DNA of 64,000 nt, taken from positions 248,001 to 312,000 of the forward strand of contig NZ_JAKCFC010000006.1 of NCBI RefSeq assembly GCF_021916785.1. Direction: 5' to 3'. This stretch comes from Mycolicibacterium lacusdiani. GTDB lineage: Bacteria > Actinomycetota > Actinomycetes > Mycobacteriales > Mycobacteriaceae. Below the pieces are notes generated by a model. That model did no database searches. It had not been told where the DNA came from and saw nothing but the letters and a program-made list of their open reading frames with translations. Of this stretch, positions 49,919-57,754 are shown piece by piece. The position numbers were made by a program, and so were the translations under genes. Numbering within the stretch: the first letter of the stretch is position 1; the number at the start of each line of letters is the position of its first letter.

Positions 49919-51496
49919 CTAGCGCACGAACTGACTCGCGTCGTTGGCCAGGTCGAGCAGCGGCTGGGGTAGCGCGCCCAGGGCCAGGGTGATCGCCGCG
50001 GATACGACGACCGCCGCCATGCTCAGCGAACTCGGCACCACCACCGTCGGCGCGTCGTCGGGCGGGTCGGTGAAGAACATCAGCACGATCACGCGGACGT
50101 AGAAGTACGCGGCGACCGCGCTGGCGCACACGCCGACGATCACGAGTGCCGACGCGCCACCCTCGGCCGCCGCCTTGAACACCGCGAACTTGCTGACGAA
50201 GCCACTGGTCAACGGGATGCCTGCGAACGCGAGCAGGAACAGCGCGAAGACCACGCCCACGAGCGGATGTCTGCGCCCCAGGCCCGCCCACCGGGCCATG
50301 TCGGTCTCCTCCTCGCCGGCGGCGTTGCGCACCACGCTCACCACGGCGAACGCGCCAAGCGTGCTGAAACCATATGCGGCGAGGTAGAACAGCGTCGCCG
50401 ACAGCCCACTCTCGTTGAGCGCGACGACGCCGGTGAGGATGAAGCCGGCGTGGGCGACCGACGAGTACGCCAGCATGCGCTTGACGTTGCTCTGCGACAC
50501 CGCGGTGATGGTGCCCACCACCATCGTGAGGATCGCGACCGCCCACATCAGCGGGCGCCAGTCGTCGGCCAGCCCGGGCAGCGCCACGTAGAAGATGCGC
50601 AGCGTCGCACCGAACGCGGCGATCTTGGTGGCCGCGGCCATGAAGGCGGTGACCGGCGTCGGCGCTCCCTGATAGACATCGGGGATCCATGAGTGGAAGG
50701 GCACCGCACCAACTTTGAACAGGACGCCGACAGCCAGCAGCGCGACGCCGACGAGCGCCATCGTGGTGTCGCCCGTGCCTGCCTCGACCGCGTCGCCGAT
50801 TCCACCGAGGCTCAGCTCGCCGGAGTAGCCGTAGAGCATGGCGATGCCGTACAGGAAGAACGCCGAGGAGAAGGCGCCGAGCAGGAAGTACTTGAGGGCG
50901 GCCTCCTGCGACAGCAGCCTGCGGTGCCGGGCAAGACCGCACATGAGGTAGAGCGGCAGCGACAGCACCTCTAGCGCGATGAACATGGTGAGGAGGTCCT
51001 CGGAGGCGCCGAAGAGAAGCATGCCGCCGAGGGCGAACATGGTCAGCGGGAAGATCTCGGTCTGTGCGACACCGGCTTTGGTGGCCTGGATCTCGGCGAC
51101 GCTGCCCGGCACGGCCGATGCCTGCGGGGTGAAGGCGTCGAGCCCGGCCGCGCCCTCGTCCGCGTCGACCTCGGAGGCGATGCGGCGCTCGGCGATCAGC
51201 AGCGTGCCGAGTATCCCGATCACCAAGAGGGTGCCCTGCAGGAACAGTGCGGGCCTGTCGATCGCGACCGAACCCATCACCGCGGTCCTGCCGATCGAGT
51301 CGCCGAGGTCCAGCCACACCTTGACCGCGGCGACCAGTGCCGCCGCCTGGGCGACCACCGCGACCGTCAGCTGCGCCGGGTAGCGGCCACGGCGCGGTAC
51401 GAAGGCCTCGATCAACACGCCGACGATCGCCGCGCCCAGCACGATCAGCAGCGGCGACACCAGTCCGTATTCGACCGTCGGCGGCACGAGGTTCAT
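49919..51496 (-). CDS. nuoN: NADH-quinone oxidoreductase subunit N
   Basis: A 525-residue membrane subunit of respiratory complex I, one of three antiporter-like proton-pumping subunits. About 14 hydrophobic helices are visible. Conserved features are Lys in FKVGAVPFHSWIPDVYQGAPTPV and Lys in KRMLAYSSVAHAGF. An insert of about 40 residues (near 105-145, ERRIASEVDADEGAAGLDAF) is present, as in mycobacterial NuoN. Its ATG overlaps the nuoM stop (ATGA). Last nuo gene. Confidence 0.93.
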   Translation of the reverse strand: MNLVPPTVEYGLVSPLLIVLGAAIVGVLIEAFVPRRGRYPAQLTVAVVAQAAALVAAVKVWLDLGDSIGRTAVMGSVAIDRPALFLQGTLLVIGILGTLLIAERRIASEVDADEGAAGLDAFTPQASAVPGSVAEIQATKAGVAQTEIFPLTMFALGGMLLFGASEDLLTMFIALEVLSLPLYLMCGLARHRRLLSQEAALKYFLLGAFSSAFFLYGIAMLYGYSGELSLGGIGDAVEAGTGDTTMALVGVALLAVGVLFKVGAVPFHSWIPDVYQGAPTPVTAFMAAATKIAAFGATLRIFYVALPGLADDWRPLMWAVAILTMVVGTITAVSQSNVKRMLAYSSVAHAGFILTGVVALNESGLSATLFYLAAYGFSTLGAFAVVSVVRNAAGEEETDMARWAGLGRRHPLVGVVFALFLLAFAGIPLTSGFVSKFAVFKAAAEGGASALVIVGVCASAVAAYFYVRVIVLMFFTDPPDDAPTVVVPSSLSMAAVVVSAAITLALGALPQPLLDLANDASQFVR

Positions 51497-53076
51497 CGAG
51501 CGGGTCCTTCCTGCGCCACGCGCGGTGCCGGATCCTGCCGGCCGATGGTGGTCAGCGTGTGGCCCACGGCCGGGTCGATCACGTCCAGCGCAGGCTTCGG
51601 GTATACCCCCAGCACCAGCAGGATCGCGATCAGGGGCGTGATCACCAGCAGTTCGCGAGGCACCAGGTCGGGGATGGCCTCGTTGCCGACGGTGACCGGC
51701 CCCGTCATCATCCGCTGATAGGCCCACAGCACGTAGATCGCCGAGAGCACCAGGGCCAACGCGGCGAACACCGCGAACACGGGGTAGACCGTGAACGTGC
51801 CGATCAGCACGAGGAATTCGCTGACGAACGGGGCGAGACCCGGTAGCGACAGCGTCGCGAGACCGGCAACGAGGAACGTGCCGGCCAGCACCGGCGCCAC
51901 CTTCTGCACCCCGCCGTACGCCGCGATGGCTCGAGTGCCCCTGCGGGACACAAGGAAACCGGCGACCAGGAACAGCGCGGCGGTCGAGATGCCATGGTTG
52001 ACCATGTAGAGCGTCGAGCCCGACTGCCCCTGACTGGTCATCACGAAGATGCCAAGGATGATGAACCCGAAGTGGGATATCGACGTGTACGCGATCAGCC
52101 GCATCACGTCGGTCTGCCCGATCGCCACGATCGCGCCGTAGACGATGCCGATCACCGCGAGCGTGATCACCAACGGGCGGAACGTCATCGACGCGTCGGG
52201 GAACAACTGCAGGCAGTACCGCAGCATGCCGAACGTGCCGACCTTATCGACCACCGCCATCATGAGCACCGCGGTCGCGGGTGTCGACTCCACCGCCGCG
52301 TCGGGCAGCCACCGGTGGAACGGCCACAGCGGCGCCTTGACCGCGAACGCGAACATGAAGCCGAGGAACAGGGCGTTGAGCACTGCCGGATCGACGTCGA
52401 GCGCACCGCTCGACATCGCGTCGACGATGGCGCGGAAGTCGAACGTGCCCGAGGCGAACGCGTCACTGCCCGCGGTGGCCACGTACAATCCGATGACCGC
52501 GGCCAGCATGATCAGGCCGCCGAAGAGGTTGTACAGCAGGAACTTCACCGCGGCCTTGCTCTTCTCCTGCCCACCGAAGCCGCCGATGAGGAAGTACATC
52601 GGGATGAGCATCGCCTCGAAGAAGACGTAGAACAGCAGCACGTCCAGCGCGGTCAGCGAGATCAGCACCATGCCCTCGACCGCCAGCGTCAAGGCCATGT
52701 AGGCGTGTACCGAACGGGCGTGGCCGCCCGCGTCCGCTTGATTGCGGGCTCCGCCCGCGTCGTTCCAGCCGGCGACGATCAGCACGGGGACGAGTACCGC
52801 GGTCAGCACCACCAGCGCCAGCGCGATGCCGTCGATGCCCAGGATGTACCCCGTGCCGAACGAGGGGATCCAGTCGTGGTCCTCGACGAACTGATACCGG
52901 GCGCCGCCGGGCTCGAACCGCACTGCGAGCAGCGCGGTCACGGCCAGCACCACCAGCGACACCGCGAGCGCGGCGTACTTCGCCAAATGCCTTGCCCCGG
53001 CGGGCAGCAGCATCACCAGGGCGGCACCGACCATCGGCACGGCCCACAGGATCGTCAACCACGGCATGCTCGTCAC
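51493..53076 (-). CDS. nuoM: NADH-quinone oxidoreductase subunit M
   Basis: A 527-residue antiporter-like complex I subunit with about 14 membrane helices. Key segments are FYVFFEAMLIPMYFLIG (transmembrane Glu), KAPLWPFHRWLPDA (Lys) and DVMRLIAYTSISHFGF. Two starts are possible: GTG 53076, overlapping the nuoL stop as GTGA, and ATG 53067. GTG 53076 matches the coupled junctions of the operon and the usual mycobacterial N-terminus. It pumps protons as NADH electrons reduce menaquinone. Confidence 0.93.
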   Translation of the reverse strand: MTSMPWLTILWAVPMVGAALVMLLPAGARHLAKYAALAVSLVVLAVTALLAVRFEPGGARYQFVEDHDWIPSFGTGYILGIDGIALALVVLTAVLVPVLIVAGWNDAGGARNQADAGGHARSVHAYMALTLAVEGMVLISLTALDVLLFYVFFEAMLIPMYFLIGGFGGQEKSKAAVKFLLYNLFGGLIMLAAVIGLYVATAGSDAFASGTFDFRAIVDAMSSGALDVDPAVLNALFLGFMFAFAVKAPLWPFHRWLPDAAVESTPATAVLMMAVVDKVGTFGMLRYCLQLFPDASMTFRPLVITLAVIGIVYGAIVAIGQTDVMRLIAYTSISHFGFIILGIFVMTSQGQSGSTLYMVNHGISTAALFLVAGFLVSRRGTRAIAAYGGVQKVAPVLAGTFLVAGLATLSLPGLAPFVSEFLVLIGTFTVYPVFAVFAALALVLSAIYVLWAYQRMMTGPVTVGNEAIPDLVPRELLVITPLIAILLVLGVYPKPALDVIDPAVGHTLTTIGRQDPAPRVAQEGPAR

Positions 53077-54956
53077 CAGACCCTCGCCGCCAGGATCGCC
53101 GCCACCACGACGGCAGCCCCGCCCAGCATGGACAGCGCGTAACTGCGGGCGAAGCCCGTCTGCAGACGCCCGAGGCCACGCGAGGAACCGCCGACGACGG
53201 CGCCCATCCCGCGGGACACCCCGTCGATGCCCTCGTCGTCGATCTCGACGAGACCGGCGGTGAGCAGCTGGCCGGGTCGCATCAGGAATTCCTCGTTGGC
53301 GGCGTCGCCGTACAGGTCTCTGCGGGCAGCGACGGTCAGGGCGGAGACGTCGTCGGGAGCGGTCTCGAGCACCGGCCGCCTGCCGTACATCCGGTAGGCG
53401 ATGAGTGCTCCGACGGCGATGACCGACATGGTGATCACCGTCATCACCCATGCGGGGACGACGTGGTGCGCCTCGTGCGCGCCGACGACCGGTTCGAGCC
53501 AGTGCTCGAGCGTGCCGCCGATCGCCAGCAGCGCACCGGCGCCGACCGAGCCCACCGCGAGCACGATCATCGGCAACGTCATCGTGGCAGGCGACTCGTG
53601 GGGATGGCTGTCGGGTTGCCAGCGCCTCTCACCAAAGAACGTCATCAACATGACTCGCGTCATGTAGAACGCCGTGATGCCCGCGCCGAGCAGTGCCGCG
53701 CCGCCGAGCAGGATGCCCTTGAGACCGCCTGCGCCGAAGGCGGTCTCGATGATGGGGTCCTTGGAGAAGAAGCCCGACAGCGGTGGCACGCCGATGATCG
53801 CGAGGTAGCCGAGCCCGAACGTCACGAACGTGATCGGCATGTACTTGCGCAGCCCGCCATAGCGGCGCATGTCCGTCTCGTCATTCATGCCGTGCATGAC
53901 CGAGCCCGCACCGAGGAACAGCCCCGCCTTGAAGAAGCCGTGGGTGAGCAGGTGCATGATCGCGATCGCGTAGCCGGCCGGGCCGAGGCCCGCGGCGAGC
54001 ACCATGTACCCGATCTGCGACATCGTCGACGCGGCGAGCGCCTTCTTGATGTCGTCCTTCGCGCACCCGATGATCGCGCCGAACAGCAGTGTGACCGCAC
54101 CGACCACCACGACGCCGGTGCGGGCCGCGGGCGCCAGGTCGTACACCGGCCCGGACCGCACGATCAGGTACACGCCCGCGGTGACCATGGTGGCGGCGTG
54201 GATCAGCGCCGAGACAGGTGTCGGACCCTCCATCGCGTCGCCCAGCCACGACTGCAGCGGCACCTGCGCGGACTTGCCGCACGCCGCGAGCAACAGGAGC
54301 AGGCCGATGGCGTTGAGTGCGCCCGGCGACATCTGCCCGGCGGCGTCGAACACGCCTGCGTAGGAGACGGTTCCGAGTTGGGCGAACATCACCATGAGCG
54401 CCAGCGCGAGGCCGATGTCGCCGACCCGGTTGACGACGAACGCCTTCTTGGCGGCAGTCGCCGCCGACGGCTTGTGCGACCAGAACCCGATCAGCAGGTA
54501 CGACGCCAGGCCGACGCCCTCCCACCCGACGTAGAGGCCGAGGTAGTTGTCGGCGAGCACGAGCAGCAGCATGGCGGCCACGAACAGGTTGAGATAGGCG
54601 AAGAAGCGCCTGCGTTCGGGGTCGTGCGCCATGTAGCCCATGGAATACACGTGGATGAGGGAGCCGACGCCGGTGATCAGCAGCACGAAGCAGATCGACA
54701 GCTGATCCAGCTGCAGCCCGAAGTCCACCCGGAGTTCGCCGACCGGGACCCAGGAGAAGAGATTCTGGTGCATCGCGCGGTCCTCGGCGCCGCGGCCGAG
54801 CAGATCGACGAACAGCACCACCCCCACCGCGAACGAGGCGACGGCGGTCGCCGTGCCCAGCAGATGCCCCCAGGCGTTGGTAGCTCGCCCGCCGAGCAAC
54901 AGCACCACCGCACCGGCCAGCGGTAGCGCGATCAGCAGCCACACCGGAAGTGTCAT
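53073..54956 (-). CDS. nuoL: NADH-quinone oxidoreductase subunit L
   Basis: A 627-residue complex I subunit, the largest antiporter-like member, carrying the long lateral helix at its C-terminus. Conserved segments are GWEGVGLASYLLIGFW (Glu), KSAQVPLQSWLGDAMEGPTPVSALIHAATMVTAG (Lys and His) and KDDIKKALAASTMSQIGYM. The start at ATG 54956 is three bases after the nuoK stop. It pumps protons at the distal end of the membrane arm. Confidence 0.94.
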   Translation of the reverse strand: MTLPVWLLIALPLAGAVVLLLGGRATNAWGHLLGTATAVASFAVGVVLFVDLLGRGAEDRAMHQNLFSWVPVGELRVDFGLQLDQLSICFVLLITGVGSLIHVYSMGYMAHDPERRRFFAYLNLFVAAMLLLVLADNYLGLYVGWEGVGLASYLLIGFWSHKPSAATAAKKAFVVNRVGDIGLALALMVMFAQLGTVSYAGVFDAAGQMSPGALNAIGLLLLLAACGKSAQVPLQSWLGDAMEGPTPVSALIHAATMVTAGVYLIVRSGPVYDLAPAARTGVVVVGAVTLLFGAIIGCAKDDIKKALAASTMSQIGYMVLAAGLGPAGYAIAIMHLLTHGFFKAGLFLGAGSVMHGMNDETDMRRYGGLRKYMPITFVTFGLGYLAIIGVPPLSGFFSKDPIIETAFGAGGLKGILLGGAALLGAGITAFYMTRVMLMTFFGERRWQPDSHPHESPATMTLPMIVLAVGSVGAGALLAIGGTLEHWLEPVVGAHEAHHVVPAWVMTVITMSVIAVGALIAYRMYGRRPVLETAPDDVSALTVAARRDLYGDAANEEFLMRPGQLLTAGLVEIDDEGIDGVSRGMGAVVGGSSRGLGRLQTGFARSYALSMLGGAAVVVAAILAARVW

Positions 54957-54959
54957 CTA

Positions 54960-55259
54960 CTAGTGCCTCAACAGGTTCGCGGAGTCGACCTCGGCCGACC
55001 GTCTGGCCCGGAAGATGGCCATGATGATCGCCAGCCCGACGACGACCTCGCACGCGGCGACCACCATCGTGAAGAACGCGACCACCTGGCCGTCGAGATG
55101 GCCGTGCATGCGGCTGAACGTGACGAACGCCAGGTTCGCGGCGTTCAGCATCAGCTCCACACACATGAACATGACGATCGCGTTGCGGCGCAACAGCACT
55201 CCGGCCGCCCCGATGGTGAACAACAGCACCGACAGATAGAGGTAGTTGGTGGGATTCAC
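54960..55259 (-). CDS. nuoK: NADH-quinone oxidoreductase subunit K
   Basis: A 99-residue, three-helix complex I subunit of normal length. Helix 2 has MFMCVELMLNAANLAF and helix 3 ACEVVVGLAIIMAIF, giving the two conserved membrane glutamates of the proton channel. GTG 55259 overlaps the nuoJ stop (GTGA). The junction with nuoL leaves only three bases. Confidence 0.93.
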   Translation of the reverse strand: MNPTNYLYLSVLLFTIGAAGVLLRRNAIVMFMCVELMLNAANLAFVTFSRMHGHLDGQVVAFFTMVVAACEVVVGLAIIMAIFRARRSAEVDSANLLRH

Positions 55260-55993
55260 GTCCCGCTCCTGGGCGTCAGGATGGCGCTGACGGACAGCTC
55301 CGAGTCGGACCCGTCGGGAAGCCGCGCGGAGATGTCGACGGCGTTGTGCCTGGCGTAGACGCCAGGGTTGGGCATGGGCGTCGGGTGACTGCCCGCGGCG
55401 AACCGTTCGATGGCCATCTCGCGCTGCGTCTTCCGGCGTCCGATCCGTTCCCGGTGCGCGAGCACCATTGCGCCGAGTGCCGCCGTGATCAGCAGCGCGC
55501 TGGTGAGTTCGAACGCCCACAGGTAGCGGACGAAGATCAGCGCGGCGAGGCCCTCGACGTTACCGCCGGCATTGGCCTGCGCGAGGCCGGTGAACCCGCC
55601 CGCCGACGCGTTGCCAACACCGGCGATCAGCAGCAGTCCGAACGCCACGCCCGAGACGATCGCGGCCACGCGCTGTCCGCGGATGGTCTCGACGAGCGAA
55701 TCTGCCGAGTCGACCCCGATGAGCATGAGGACGAACAGGAACAGCATCATCACCGCGCCGGTGTACACCACGATCTGCACGACGCCGAGGAAGATCGCGC
55801 CCTGGGCGATGTACAGCACGGCCAGGATGATCATGGTGCACGCGAGGAAGATCGCCGAGTACACCGCCCGCGGTGCGGCGACCATCGCGATTGCGGCGAT
55901 GACGGCGAGCGTGCCGAAGGCGTAGAACAGCACCGCCTCACCGGTGGACGTGCGGAACGCGGCGTCGGCGGCGAGTACGAGTTCCGCCGTCAC
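55256..55993 (-). CDS. nuoJ: NADH-quinone oxidoreductase subunit J
   Basis: A 245-residue subunit with five membrane helices. The third carries the conserved VVQIVVYTGAVMMLFLFVLML. The C-terminal hydrophilic extension (about residues 180-245, with KTQREMAIERF and a Pro-rich stretch) is longer than in E. coli, as is usual for actinobacteria. GTG start overlapping the nuoI stop (GTGA). It works with NuoK and NuoH at the quinone-proximal proton path. Confidence 0.92.
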   Translation of the reverse strand: MTAELVLAADAAFRTSTGEAVLFYAFGTLAVIAAIAMVAAPRAVYSAIFLACTMIILAVLYIAQGAIFLGVVQIVVYTGAVMMLFLFVLMLIGVDSADSLVETIRGQRVAAIVSGVAFGLLLIAGVGNASAGGFTGLAQANAGGNVEGLAALIFVRYLWAFELTSALLITAALGAMVLAHRERIGRRKTQREMAIERFAAGSHPTPMPNPGVYARHNAVDISARLPDGSDSELSVSAILTPRSGT

Positions 55994-56538
55994 AGCACGG
56001 GTTCCCTCGGTGTGGCGAGTCCGTCGGCGGTGACGTTGCCGCGGTAGTAGTCCTCGTCGGTGCTGCCCTCGGCCATCGCGTGCGGCGGTGGTGTCATGTC
56101 CGGCTGCAGCGGTGCCAGCAGCTTGTCCTTGCCGTAGATGAGGTCGGACCGATTGTCGTCGGCCATCTCGTAGTCGTTGGTCATCGTCAGCGCCCGGGTG
56201 GGGCAGGCCTCGATGCACAGGCCGCAGCCGATGCACCGCAGATAGTTGATCTGATAGACGCGGCCATACCGCTCACCAGGGGAGAAGCGTTCCGCCTCGG
56301 TGTTGTCGGCACCCTCGACGAAGATCGCGTCGGCCGGGCAGGCCCAGGCGCACAGCTCGCAGCCGATGCACTTCTCCAGCCCGTCCTCGTACCGGTTCAG
56401 TTGGTGGCGACCGTGATAGTGCGTGGCGGTCGGGCCCGGCTGCTCCGGATACTCCTCGGTGATCGGCTTGTGGAACATCGCCTTGAACGTGACGCCGAAA
56501 CCGGCGACCGCGTCGATGAAGTTCGGTTTGCTAGGCAC
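55990..56538 (-). CDS. nuoI: NADH-quinone oxidoreductase subunit I
   Basis: A 182-residue peripheral subunit with two [4Fe-4S] clusters (N6a and N6b). The ligands are CIGCELCAWACP and CIGCGLCIEACP, an intact double ferredoxin set. An N-terminal amphipathic helix anchors it at the membrane. GTG 56538 is the start; the nuoH stop lies eight bases inside it. It passes electrons towards the N2 cluster and quinone. Confidence 0.94.
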   Translation of the reverse strand: MPSKPNFIDAVAGFGVTFKAMFHKPITEEYPEQPGPTATHYHGRHQLNRYEDGLEKCIGCELCAWACPADAIFVEGADNTEAERFSPGERYGRVYQINYLRCIGCGLCIEACPTRALTMTNDYEMADDNRSDLIYGKDKLLAPLQPDMTPPPHAMAEGSTDEDYYRGNVTADGLATPREPVL

Positions 56539-57754
56539 GGGTGACCTCCTTGCTGGGGATCGGGGGAGTCGGGAACGAACCCGAGTCGGGACTCGGTCCA
56601 GGGTCGAGCCTCAATCGTCTGCGTCGCAACTGTTTTCCCATGTACACCAGTAGGCCGACGCCCACCACCGCGCTCGCGATGACGAGGAAGACTGCGAGCC
56701 CGCCGTACCCCTCGGCGCGCAACGTGCGCACGATCGCGACGGTCATGATCCACACCAGCGAGATGGGGATCAGGACCTTCCAGCCCAGATTCATGAACTG
56801 GTCGTAGCGCATCCGTGGCAGCGTGGCCCGCAGCCACATGAAGAAGAACAGGAACATCCAGACCTTCGCCACGAACCACAGCAGCGGCCACCAACCAGTG
56901 TTCGCGCCGTCGATCAGGCTGATCGGCCAGGGTGCCTGCCAGCCGCCGAGGAAGAGCGTGGCGGCCAGTGCCGACACCGTCGTCATGTTGACGTACTCGG
57001 CGAGCATGAACATCGCGAACTTCAGCGACGAGTACTCCGTGTGGAAGCCGCCCACCAGTTCGCCCTCTGCCTCCGGCAGGTCGAACGGCGCACGGTTCGT
57101 CTCGCCGACCATCGACGTCACGTAGATCAGGAAGGACGGCAGCAGCAGGAAGACGTACCACAGGTCGCGCTGTCCGGCGACGATCTCCGAGGTCGACATG
57201 GTGCCCGAGTAGAGGAACACCGCGGCGAACGACAGCGCCATGGCGATCTCGTAGGAAACCACTTGAGCGCTGGAGCGAAGCCCACCGAGCAGGGGGTAGG
57301 TCGATCCGGATGCCCAGCCGGCCAACACGATTCCGTAGACCCCGATCGACGTGACCGCCAGCACGTAGAGCACGGCGACGGGCAGGTCCGTCAGCTGCAG
57401 TGGCGTCTGATGGCCGAAGACGCTGACCATGCCGCCCATCGGGATGACCGCGAACGCCATGATCGCCGGCACCACCGAGATGACGGGCGCCAGCAGGTAG
57501 ATCGGCTTGTCGACACCGGCCGGAACCAGCCCTTCCTTGAGGGCGAGCTTGACCCCGTCGGCGAGGCTCTGCAGCAGGCCGAACGGACCGACGCGGTTGG
57601 GTCCGTACCGCATTTGCATGCGGCCCAGCACCTTCCGCTCGACCAGGATCGCGACCAGCACCGTCAGCACGCAGAACACGAAGACGCCCAGCGCCTTGGC
57701 GAGCACCAGCCACCAGGGGTCGTGCCCGAACGACGAGAGGTCGGGATAGGTCAC
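56531..57754 (-). CDS. nuoH: NADH-quinone oxidoreductase subunit H
   Basis: A 407-residue membrane subunit forming part of the quinone chamber. Conserved segments are ERKVLGRMQMRYGPNRVGPFGLLQSLADGVKL (Glu/Arg loop), ETNRAPFDLPEAEGELVGG and FFMWLRATLPRMRYDQFM. A basic C-terminal tail (KQLRRRRLRLDPGPSP) extends past the last helix. GTG start overlapping the nuoG stop (GTGA). Confidence 0.94.
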   Translation of the reverse strand: MTYPDLSSFGHDPWWLVLAKALGVFVFCVLTVLVAILVERKVLGRMQMRYGPNRVGPFGLLQSLADGVKLALKEGLVPAGVDKPIYLLAPVISVVPAIMAFAVIPMGGMVSVFGHQTPLQLTDLPVAVLYVLAVTSIGVYGIVLAGWASGSTYPLLGGLRSSAQVVSYEIAMALSFAAVFLYSGTMSTSEIVAGQRDLWYVFLLLPSFLIYVTSMVGETNRAPFDLPEAEGELVGGFHTEYSSLKFAMFMLAEYVNMTTVSALAATLFLGGWQAPWPISLIDGANTGWWPLLWFVAKVWMFLFFFMWLRATLPRMRYDQFMNLGWKVLIPISLVWIMTVAIVRTLRAEGYGGLAVFLVIASAVVGVGLLVYMGKQLRRRRLRLDPGPSPDSGSFPTPPIPSKEVTRA

